A stretch of DNA of 7,923 nt from an uncultured Planctomycetaceae bacterium (GTDB lineage Bacteria > Planctomycetota > Planctomycetia > Pirellulales > Pirellulaceae). The stretch spans positions 1 to 7,923 of the forward strand of contig CAIYOB010001209.1 in NCBI GenBank assembly GCA_903927685.1, in the 5' to 3' direction. Shown piece by piece: positions 1 to 7,300 of the stretch. A program made the position numbers and the translations under genes. The notes under the pieces were generated by a model. That model saw nothing but the letters and a program-made list of their open reading frames with translations. It ran no database searches and was not told the origin of the DNA. How positions within the stretch are numbered: position 1 is the stretch's first letter; every line of letters begins with the position of its first letter.

Positions 1-110
1 AGCGTGGTCTTGCCACACGGCCGCGGTCCCAGCAACGCCGCAACCGAGGCACGTTGCAGTGCCCTGCTGATTTCGTCCATCCGTGTCGGGCGTGGCAATA
101 TCGGCCTCAT
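1..110 (-). CDS. P-loop ATPase, probable AAA_14/DUF4143 type, N-terminal fragment
   Basis: Seen: 36 complete codons run from an ATG at 108-110 to the window edge, where the gene is cut. The translation ends in ALLGPRPCGKTT followed by CT, the start of a probable Leu codon. This is a Walker A P-loop (G28, G33, K34, T35) preceded by a hydrophobic strand (residues 23-27) and a short helix with Arg and Leu. Known: ATPases of the AAA_14/DUF4143 family typically begin with about 25-30 residues containing an I-x-R-like start, then a V-A-L-x-G-P-R-Q-x-G-K-T-T-L segment. This fragment matches that in spacing and sequence, except that Pro31 replaces the usual Gln. The first ATG gives the expected distance to the P-loop; an in-frame ATG at codon 11 (position 80) is an alternative. 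The role of these ATPases is poorly defined and none is assigned here. A different P-loop family cannot be excluded because no Walker B, sensor or C-terminal domain is visible. Confidence 0.72.
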   Translation of the reverse strand, partial: MRPILPRPTRMDEISRALQRASVAALLGPRPCGKTT

Positions 111-153
111 AATCCTTGAATTCCAGGAATTGAATTCCGCAATTTCAAGGATT
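111..153 (-). promoter_or_regulatory. 43-bp AT-rich dyad abutting the ATPase start codon
   Basis: A perfect 10-bp inverted repeat, AATCCTTGAA at 111-120 and TTCAAGGATT at 144-153, shares its centre (position 132) with an inner palindrome GGAATT-G-AATTCC at 126-138. A 9-bp direct repeat TTGAATTCC at 116-124 and 130-138 lies within it. On the minus strand the element ends exactly one base before the ATG. Its 3' arm contains AAGGA (117-113), the only Shine-Dalgarno-like sequence for that start, only 2 nt from the ATG. It could be an operator, an RNA hairpin masking the ribosome site, or a small palindromic repeat. It is not a typical intrinsic terminator: the stem is AT-rich and no U tract follows. 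Confidence 0.5.
120..148 (-). promoter_or_regulatory. Possible sigma70-like promoter inside the dyad
   Basis: On the minus strand TTGAAA (148-143, 5 of 6 matches to TTGACA) is followed after 17 bp by TGGAAT (125-120, 4 of 6 to TATAAT). Initiation about 7 nt downstream would fall near 113-111, giving an almost leaderless transcript for the ATG at 110, or a leader of about 30 nt for the ATG at 80. The match is suggestive only, because AT-rich sequence yields such boxes by chance and planctomycete promoters differ from the E. coli consensus. The dyad symmetry overlapping both boxes would suit a repressor site. Confidence 0.25.
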
Positions 154-156
154 CTG

Positions 157-190
157 GGCTCTCTTCTGGCCTCGGCTCTCTTGTCCGCTC
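157..190. repeat. Imperfect 17-bp tandem duplication
   Basis: GGCTCTCTT occurs at 157-165 and again at 174-182. The two 17-bp units, 157-173 and 174-190, agree at 13 of 17 positions, the last 8 bases being CTGGCCTC and GTCCGCTC. They lie in the 92-bp gap between the manC stop codon and the ATPase start. With the dyad at 111-153 they fill most of that gap. No function is evident; replication slippage is the simplest origin. Confidence 0.5.
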
Positions 191-202
191 TGGTACAACA
201 CG

Positions 203-1297
203 TCACGTGTATTCACTTCCAAACTGCTGCTGGGCCAGCTTCTGGATGTCCTTGATCTTCTCGGCCATCTCGGCGGAACAGACCAGGGTAGCGTTAGCCG
301 TGTGCACGACGACCAGATTATCGCAGCCGACCAGGGCCACCAGGTGGTCCGGCCGGTCGGAGGCGACCAGGCACCGAGTGGAATCCAGCAGCAGGCTGCG
401 TGCGGCCGCCAGCGCATTGCCGGCAGCGTCTTGGGGACACGTCTCGGCAAAGGCGGGCCACGAGCCGACGTCCAACCACCGCAGCGGCATGGGAATGGCC
501 GCGACGCGGACCGCCGGATCGCGCGAGGCGGGCTCCATCACGGCGAAATCGACGCTGGTCTTCTTGAGCGTGGGGAAGATGCGGCCCAGGGTCGAGTCGC
601 GATCAGGCGTATCCCAGGCGGCGGCAATCGTGTTCAGGCCCTCCCACACGGACGGTTCGTAACGGCGGATGCAATCCAGCAGCGTGGCAGCGCGCCAAAC
701 GAACATGCCGCTGTTCCACAGGTACCGATCAGAACCAGCTTGGACGTATTGCTCCGCGGTCGCCAGCGGCGGCTTCTCGCGGAATTGCTCGACGATCCGC
801 GCGGAACGATCGATCGGCGCGCCCAGTTGTAGATAGCCATAGCCGGTGGCAGGATGTGTCGGGGCAATACCGAACGTGACCAACGTGTTCGGCTCGCGTT
901 CGACCAACGCGAATCCCTCGCCGACGATCTGCCGGAACTGCACGACGGGCTCGATTAACTGGTCAGCGGTCAGCACGGCAAACACTGCGGCGGGGTCTTG
1001 TGCGGCCAGCACCGCGGCGGTCAGCCCCACCGCATTCAGCGTGTCGCGGCCTTCCGGCTCGCCCAGGAACCGCTGTGCATCCAGTTCCGACAACGCCGCC
1101 AGGACGGCAGCGCGATGCTTTTGCCCGGCGCAGATGAACCGCCGCTCGGGTGCGATCAGCCCATCGAGCCGCTCGTACGCCAACCGCAACAGGCTCTTCC
1201 CGCCAAGGAACGGAATCAATTGCTTGGGCAACGCCCCGCGGCTCATCGGCCACAGTCGCGTGCCCGTTCCGCCCGCCATGATGACGGCATATTGCAT
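203..1297 (-). CDS. manC: Mannose-1-phosphate guanylyltransferase (GDP-mannose pyrophosphorylase), single-domain
   Basis: This cytoplasmic enzyme makes GDP-mannose from GTP and mannose 1-phosphate, the activated mannose for polysaccharides and glycoconjugates. Seen (364 residues): the nucleotidyltransferase signature MAGGTGTRLWPMSR at 7-20 followed by LPKQ at 23-26; a TADQLIEP segment at 110-117 with the conserved metal-ligand Asp (112); FREKP at 172-176 with the sugar-phosphate-binding Lys; LWNSGMFVWR at 193-202; SVDFAVMEPA at 248-257; and WLDVGSW at 274-280. The C-terminal part (about 300-345, with LVGCDNLVVVHT) looks like the short beta-rich tail of this family. There is no phosphomannose isomerase cupin, so it is shorter than bifunctional ManC/AlgA proteins of about 470-480 residues. 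The ATG gives the normal distance to the signature and has an AAGGAG 9 nt upstream. Odd points: Gln113 replaces the usual His of P-A-D-H, and GRDTLNAV (83-90) replaces GRNTAPA. It lies 55 bp after the beta-helix gene. A related sugar-phosphate nucleotidyltransferase with another substrate is the main alternative. Confidence 0.92.
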   Translation of the reverse strand: MQYAVIMAGGTGTRLWPMSRGALPKQLIPFLGGKSLLRLAYERLDGLIAPERRFICAGQKHRAAVLAALSELDAQRFLGEPEGRDTLNAVGLTAAVLAAQDPAAVFAVLTADQLIEPVVQFRQIVGEGFALVEREPNTLVTFGIAPTHPATGYGYLQLGAPIDRSARIVEQFREKPPLATAEQYVQAGSDRYLWNSGMFVWRAATLLDCIRRYEPSVWEGLNTIAAAWDTPDRDSTLGRIFPTLKKTSVDFAVMEPASRDPAVRVAAIPMPLRWLDVGSWPAFAETCPQDAAGNALAAARSLLLDSTRCLVASDRPDHLVALVGCDNLVVVHTANATLVCSAEMAEKIKDIQKLAQQQFGSEYT

Positions 1298-1306
1298 GGG
1301 GCTGGA

Positions 1307-1312
1307 CTCCTT
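1307..1312 (-). promoter_or_regulatory. Ribosome binding site of manC
   Basis: AAGGAG on the minus strand lies 9 nt before the ATG at 1297, a strong Shine-Dalgarno at usable spacing that fixes the start. The rest of the 55-bp gap (1298-1352) holds no convincing terminator, so readthrough from the beta-helix gene is likely. Confidence 0.75.
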
Positions 1313-1352
1313 GTATCGGCATTCCTTGAATCCGCTGACACCTGTATTCTAC

Positions 1353-4349
1353 CTAGTTTCGTGCGATTGCCGAAGGCCGCACCTGGAACTCCTGGAACGC
1401 GGTGTTCTCGCCAATCTCGGTGACCGGCCCGACGGCCCAGATCAACCAGCGGTACGAGCCCAGGCTTTTTCCGGAACTCGATTGGACCCGCGTGGCGTGA
1501 TAGCGGTTTTCCGCGCGACTATCGACCTGCGCGATCGGCGTGAACCGCCGGGCATCCGCAACGTCCCAGCCCGGATCTTCGCCCGCCGAACTGCCGAACA
1601 ACGCATATCGCTGGGAGCCCCGATTGTCGTTCTGGTTGTACGACCACGTGCTGATGGCGCCGACGTCCTGCACCGTGCCCAAGTCCACCTTGTACAGCCC
1701 GAGTTCAATTCCGTTAGGAAACACCGGGCCATAGTCGGCCGCCAGCTTGCCATCGGACAGCGTTTTCGGCGGTTCGTTCACCGTTTTCGGCCTGGTAACG
1801 ACCGCTTGGATCGGCACGAGATCCGCGGCGTTCGCCAGTCGAACCGTCTTGAACTCGGTCTCCGCGCCGGATTCGGCCAGGACAAACGGGTACGCTTCGA
1901 TCGTCACGACCAGGGGCTGCTGAGCGCGCACGATGGTCACGGCCAGCGGCTGGCCTGTCGCGGCATCGCGCTGGCGGAGTAGATCGCTGAGGCCTCGCAC
2001 CGGCTGGCCATTGACGCCCTGGATCAAGTCGTTCGTCTGGAAACCGCTGCGGGCGGCCGGCGAGCCCGCAGGCACGTCGGCCAGGTGGACGCCTCCGGAC
2101 TCCCGACTGACGCCATAAGCCGAGTATTCCTCGCCGCTGATGTCGCGGACTCGAGCCTGCAGCCAGAACGTCGGCAGCCTTGGCTGTTCCGGCATCCCGC
2201 CGCCCGCAGCGCCGGCGACCGGCAATTCCGGCGTCCGCGCGATGGCTTTCAGCTCCGCCTTTTGCACGCCGAACTGATCCATCGGGAAGTTCTGAAAACC
2301 GATCTGCAAGGCGGGTGAACCTTCCCGGACGCGATAGTCCCCACTCGCCGGATCGACGAACAACGGATCGCCGACCAGCGAATGGGCGTCGCAGTCGTGA
2401 GCCGCGAACCGAGTCCGGTCCGCGTCGCTGGTCGTGAACAGGTTCCCATCGATCTCGCGGCCCCACTTGCCGGCGGGCATGCCGCCCGCGGGCCGATAGG
2501 CGCCCATGAAGATGTTCCCCTTGACGACATCACCGCTGTTGTCGTACCAGACGTGCGGATGGAGGCTGTTGTTGACGGTGATGTTGTTGTAGGCAGTGCG
2601 GTGGAAGCCCTCGCGGAGTTTGAGGCCGCCGTTCAGCAGCAGGTTGTTGTAGATCTGGTAGTTGCTCGAGCCGTCATCCAGGTCGATGTCCCAACCGTGG
2701 TCGCATCGCCAGCGGCTGTTGCGGAGGATGTTCGGCCGGACGACATCGAGCAGCGCCAATTGCGGCAGTTCCTCGGCGGGGGCGTCCTGCAGACCCCAGA
2801 ACCGATCGCGGCCCCAGGAGTTGAAACTGCCGTGGTCGCCGGTCTCCAGCACGGTGTCGAACACGTCGCAGAACTCGACCAGGTGCCCGCCGAACGTGCC
2901 TTCGCTGATGTTGATGCCGGCCCGGGGCACTTCGTAGATCGAGCAGTGCCGCAGGGTGATGCCTTGGGCCATCGAGATCTGCACGCCGGCCGCCTGTTTT
3001 TCCACCCGCCCGATCCGCGTGATCAGGCAGTCTTCGAGCGTACAGTCGGCGGGGTAGTTGTCGGTCTGCGGACCGGGCGTCTTGTCGAGCGCGGCGTAAT
3101 CCTGCCGCTGGCCGTATTCGAACAGCGGATTGCGCACGGCCCGGGGATCGCCGACCAGGGCCACGCCGTTGCCGCCGCTGTCGTGGATGTAACAACCGCG
3201 GACGAACACGCGGCGATTGTAGTTGTTGACGAACACCGAGTTGCCGCCGACCTGGTCGAACTCACAGTCGCACAGACCACAATCCTCGGCACCCGCAAAA
3301 AGAACGGCGCCGCCCCGGTAGATGGTCCAATCGCTCCGCAACAGCGGCTCACGCGTCTCCATAAACGTGCGGGCGGCGTGGCGGAACGTGAAACCGTGCA
3401 ACGTGAGGTGGCGGACGGGAAGCCCCGGAGCGCCGCGGAACTCGACGAGCTGCCGCAGACGGACGAGCTCGATGGTCGCCGCGTTCAACCGCGTCCCAGC
3501 GGGGAGCGCGCCTGCCGAGCCGGATACCGCGTCTCCCGCCGACACCGGGCTTGCCGCTGAGGCGAGGTCAAACGGCGGGTAGAAATACAGCGTGCTGGTC
3601 GGGGCGTCGTGGAACCATTCGCCGGGGGCGTCGAGTTCTTCGCGGATGTTCTCGACGTAGCGGTGCTCGGGATGCATGCCCATCTGGCGGTTGTTCTGCC
3701 AGCCGCCTTCGTAGGTCACGGTCTGATCGGGTTCCTTGCCCGTGATCCGGTAGTGATAGCCGCCCCAATGCGCGCGGTGCATGGCGTGGATGTATCCGCC
3801 GTCCGGAGCGGACCAACGCGCCGCGCGCTGGGGACTGAACGCATCCGCGGCGAATCCGTTGTAGGGCCGCACGTCCGGATCGAAATTGGGGTAGCGGGCC
3901 ATGGGCTGCCGCTGGCCGTTGAAGAACAGCTGATCGCTGACCAGGCCCGCTGGCGTTCGGGCCATCCAGATGCCGCCCTCGTGCGGCTGCCAGTCCAGGT
4001 CCAGCTTGACCCCGCCGCTGATGATCGGCGTTTCGCCGTCCGCCGCGCGGTACACGATCGGAGCGTCGGCCGTGCCGGAATCTTCCGCCGTGAACACGAG
4101 CGTCTCGGGAAGATAGTAGGTGCCGCCGCGCACCACGACGGTTTTCGGGCCGCGGCGGTCAGGTTGTTCGGATCGCAGCCGATCCCGCGCGGCCCCCAGG
4201 GTCGCCAGCGGGCGGTCCGAGGTGCCGGAGTTCTGGTCATTTCCGTCGCCGGCGACGTACAAGGTTGTGCCGTCTGGTGGATTCGCTTCGACGTCGGCGG
4301 CCAACATCGTCCAGAAGAACGCGGGTCCGAACAAGGCGATCGCTCGCAT
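1353..4349 (-). CDS. Secreted right-handed parallel beta-helix protein with PDZ and discoidin-like domains
   Basis: Seen (998 residues): a probable signal peptide at 1-22 (hydrophobic 3-18, cleavage after V-E-A). An N-terminal cap at 28-115 contains YVAGDGNDQNSGT (31-43) and RGGTYYL (74-80). An inserted beta-rich region at 116-260 includes QLFFNGQR (140-147) and DAPGEWFHD (240-248). A beta-helix spans about 290-700, with GDHGSFNSWGRDRFW (504-518), DHGWDIDLDDGSSNY (550-564) and DPLFVDPASGDYRV (661-674). A PDZ domain at about 725-822 contains the GVNGQPV loop (778-784). A discoidin-like beta-sandwich lies at about 830-992. Known: the first half resembles beta-helix proteins of the GH141-like type; PDZ domains bind peptide C-termini; discoidin folds often bind glycans. 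Inference: an exported or periplasmic glycan-active or glycan-binding protein. The conserved Asp/His motifs at 505-515 and 550-559 are candidate active-site positions, but catalysis is not shown. All ten cysteines lie between 357 and 653. The gene starts 28 bp after the stop of the upstream giant gene, with GGAG 9 nt before the ATG. Confidence 0.87.
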   Translation of the reverse strand: MRAIALFGPAFFWTMLAADVEANPPDGTTLYVAGDGNDQNSGTSDRPLATLGAARDRLRSEQPDRRGPKTVVVRGGTYYLPETLVFTAEDSGTADAPIVYRAADGETPIISGGVKLDLDWQPHEGGIWMARTPAGLVSDQLFFNGQRQPMARYPNFDPDVRPYNGFAADAFSPQRAARWSAPDGGYIHAMHRAHWGGYHYRITGKEPDQTVTYEGGWQNNRQMGMHPEHRYVENIREELDAPGEWFHDAPTSTLYFYPPFDLASAASPVSAGDAVSGSAGALPAGTRLNAATIELVRLRQLVEFRGAPGLPVRHLTLHGFTFRHAARTFMETREPLLRSDWTIYRGGAVLFAGAEDCGLCDCEFDQVGGNSVFVNNYNRRVFVRGCYIHDSGGNGVALVGDPRAVRNPLFEYGQRQDYAALDKTPGPQTDNYPADCTLEDCLITRIGRVEKQAAGVQISMAQGITLRHCSIYEVPRAGINISEGTFGGHLVEFCDVFDTVLETGDHGSFNSWGRDRFWGLQDAPAEELPQLALLDVVRPNILRNSRWRCDHGWDIDLDDGSSNYQIYNNLLLNGGLKLREGFHRTAYNNITVNNSLHPHVWYDNSGDVVKGNIFMGAYRPAGGMPAGKWGREIDGNLFTTSDADRTRFAAHDCDAHSLVGDPLFVDPASGDYRVREGSPALQIGFQNFPMDQFGVQKAELKAIARTPELPVAGAAGGGMPEQPRLPTFWLQARVRDISGEEYSAYGVSRESGGVHLADVPAGSPAARSGFQTNDLIQGVNGQPVRGLSDLLRQRDAATGQPLAVTIVRAQQPLVVTIEAYPFVLAESGAETEFKTVRLANAADLVPIQAVVTRPKTVNEPPKTLSDGKLAADYGPVFPNGIELGLYKVDLGTVQDVGAISTWSYNQNDNRGSQRYALFGSSAGEDPGWDVADARRFTPIAQVDSRAENRYHATRVQSSSGKSLGSYRWLIWAVGPVTEIGENTAFQEFQVRPSAIARN

Positions 4350-4358
4350 GAGTCAAGG

Positions 4359-4362
4359 CTCC
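4359..4362 (-). promoter_or_regulatory. Ribosome binding site of the beta-helix gene
   Basis: GGAG on the minus strand lies 9 nt before the ATG at 4349, the same spacing as for manC. It sits in the 28-bp gap after the stop codon at 4378-4380. This supports the chosen start and leaves little room for a separate promoter, so co-transcription with the upstream gene is likely. Confidence 0.6.
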
Positions 4363-4377
4363 GCAGGCTGCGTTGCT

Positions 4378-7300
4378 TCAGAGGCCAAGCCGCAACGGCT
4401 CCAGACGCTTGGGAGGCGGCGGCACGGAAAGATCCTGAACGGCTTGCCGCATTTTGTTGTGCAGGAGGGCGCGGGCCGAAATCCGGTAGTCGCCGGGCGG
4501 GACCTTGGGAAAACTGAACCGGCCTTGTTCGTCGGTGGCCGTTTGCAGCGGAGCGATCGCGGTCGGGGGCTCGATTTCCGCGGCGGCGGCGCTGGGCGGT
4601 TGCTTCGCGGATTCGCCCTCCGGCTTCTTGTTGGCTGCTGTCAGCTCGACCATCGCCCCGGGCACCGCCTGGCTGCCGAACAGGACGGTTCCCGTGACGA
4701 GGTTCGTCAGTTTCTTCTGCTCCGCTTGGGCCTCCTGCTCGGTCAGCAGGCGGACGTCCCGGACCTTGACCAAACGCGAGTTGTCCAGGTTGTCCGTCAC
4801 GCGCACCAGCAGCGTATACTGACCGGGCGGGTAGTCGCCGGTCGCCACTTTGGCAACCCAGCGGCCCGCCGTATCCAGAAAGGCCGCGGCCGGCTTGGGC
4901 TCGGTCGCCAATTGGCCGTTGCGCTGGATGTCCAAGCCGGCCTCGACCTTGGCTACTCCGCTCAGGCCATCGTCGGTGACCCAGGCCAGCACCGTCAGAT
5001 CGGAGCCGTGCAGCAGGGCGCGATCGGGATCCAGTTCAATGCGCGTCGCGCGGGGCGGTTGCCCGTCGAAGACGACCGGCTGGGCGTCGCTCCACCGCTG
5101 CCGCGTCCCGACGATGATCCGCCCGATCACGTTGGCCGACGCATTCTGCAACCCCACGGGCGGCAGCGTCACCAGGTAATCGTCGACCTCGGCGACCAGC
5201 GTCATGATGCCTCCCGGCCCAAAACGGCTGGCGCGGACCGTTGCTTGTCGGTCGGCACGCAGGGCGAGCACTTGTTCACCTTCCAGCTCGCGATCGCGAT
5301 CCACGTCGACGCCGATCTCGACGACGTCATCGGGCTGGTCGAATGCGCCGGGCGGCGCGTCGACCTGCAGGCGGACGGGCACCGAGGCGTCCGGCAAGTA
5401 GTTGCGGCCGTTGGGCAAATCCGTGATCCGTACGTCCAGCAGATCGCGTTCCTCCGGCAACTCGGTCGAGTGGCTGCTGCAGGGAACGCGAAACACGAAG
5501 GCCCGCGGATAGCCGTCGATGTCCAGCCGGACCGTAGCGACCCGCTGGGGCGATGACTCGACCTCGGCGTACAAGTCCGCGGCGTAATGGGGGGACCGCA
5601 ATTCCCCGTCCAACCGCCGCTCGGCGTCCTCCGCCAGCGGCTCGACGAACTGGGCCCGCACCTTGATTTCCGCGGGTGGCAAGACGGCAGGGTTCGGCGC
5701 CGACACGCGGATCTCGACCCGCTGCCGGCTCAGGTTGTAGCCCACGCGGGCCTGCAGGAATCGCCGCGGCCGCTGGGGCTCGACCTGAACCCGCCGGATC
5801 GTCTGGTGCCGGGTCTGCCGGTCGGTGACGAGGATCAGCAGTTCCTGGACCGCCGGTGCGGCGACGGGGGCCGGATTGGGCGTCGCGCCGTCCGCCGGCG
5901 TCTTGGCGGCCGGGGCTGGCGCGTCGCCCTCCGGCGGCCGGGGAAAGGCGATCGGAACCGGAGCCTCGACCGCGGGCAGCGCCAACTCGGTCGCCGTTGC
6001 CAGGATATCGGTCGCGCCCAAGCGGCGGCACAGTTGGTCGGCCTCGTCGGGCGGCAGGGCCGCCAGCGGCACCGGCCGGTCGATCCGCGCCGGCACAGCG
6101 CGGACCTGGACGTCGACGGATTGCGGCTGGCCGCTGCGATTCAGCAGCGCCAGCTGAAAATCGGTAGCTCGATTGGGAAAGGGATGCAGCAGCAGACCGT
6201 CGGCAGTCGCGGTCCAGCTGTTGGGAATGCCGCCCGCCACCAATTCGATCGGCGCCGGAGCCGGCAACTGGACGCCGATCCCCTGCCGGACGACTCTCGA
6301 TCCAGCCGTAGCCTTGATGACCAGCCGCGTCGGCCGCAGCGACGATCCGACACGCCGTGCGATCAATCGCAAGGTCTGCTGGCCACCGCTGGCGAAGACC
6401 AGCGTGGGCGGTTCCGTCGGCGGGTCCGGGCCCGCCAGCGATGCCGCAGGATACAGCCGCACGCTTTCGTCGGCGGACCGCAGCTCAATCAGCTCGGGAT
6501 CGTAATCGATGACGACCCAGGCAGAGGTTGGACTGGAACCGGCGTAGCGCAGCTGAACCGCGAACTCCTGCCGGTCGGACGTCGTCAGAGTCAGGATCGC
6601 TGGAGTCTCGATTTCCAGTTGCGGCGCGATTTCGGGCTGGGGCGGCGGCTGGCCCGGCACGGCCGCCGCCTGCTGCCGGTAATGTGCCGCTGCCTCGGTC
6701 AAGTACGCGAGATCCTCCTCCGGCGAGTCCGACACAGCTTGCAGCACACGCTGGCGCTGCCAGACCCACAGATCGTACGCGTCCGCCTGACGCAGCTTGG
6801 CTTGCAGCTCGGCAGCCACCGCGGTGCGTTCATCCCAACCCGGCGCCAACCGGCCAGCCTGAACGGCGGCTCGCAACGTCACCAGCCGCTCGGGCCGCGT
6901 CGCCAGCTGACTCAAGTCCCCAGCACGGTTCAGCGTGGCGGCCATTCGTTCGGGCAGAGCCGTGAAGAAGGCGCGGAGGGCGGTTCCAAACTCCCGATGC
7001 GCGCTGTACATCCGCTCGTCGGGAACCTCACCCGCGGGGCCCAGCGTCGCCGACAACGCCTCGTAAGCCGCGTTCAAGTCTTGCCAGGGCGGACCTCCGG
7101 ACCATTCCTCCGGCGCCCCCAGGCGTGCCAGTGTGCAGGCCAAATCGGCGGCCCGGAGCGCGGGCTGCCAGTCTTCCCGGGCCAAGTCCGGTGGTGTGAT
7201 GGCCGCCGCGGGATCGCGAATCGGAGCGAACGCGGACGTCAGTTCGATGTCAACCTCGGGAGCAGCCTTCAGCAGGCGGATCCGCAGATCGGCTGCAGGC

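Noticed and set aside
198..210. Palindrome ACACGT-C-ACGTGT over the manC stop codon as a terminator
   Set aside because: The stem is only 6 bp around a single centre base, which cannot close as a full hairpin, and no T tract follows on the minus strand.
1346..1351. TAGAAT as a -10 box for a separate manC promoter
   Set aside because: The hexamer 17 bp upstream is TTCGGC, a poor -35 match, and the position overlaps the end of the preceding gene; readthrough is simpler.
846..1982. Plus-strand open frame of 378 codons spanning manC, the intergenic gap and the beta-helix gene
   Set aside because: It crosses the boundaries of two opposite-strand genes and encodes low-complexity sequence without a family match or a clear ribosome site.
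2382..3560. Plus-strand open frame of 392 codons
   Set aside because: It is fully antisense to the beta-helix coding region, whose conserved motifs are clear; its Val/Ala-rich translation is a mirror of that gene.
4120..5556. Long plus-strand open frame of 478 codons
   Set aside because: It lies antisense across two well-supported genes, its product has no recognisable domain, and it is rich in Arg, Gly and Gln as expected from the complement of GC-rich codons.
5842..5970. Ala/Pro-rich stretch in the giant gene as a frameshift or recombination scar
   Set aside because: The frame is intact on both sides and Ala/Pro linkers between beta domains are common in large exported proteins.
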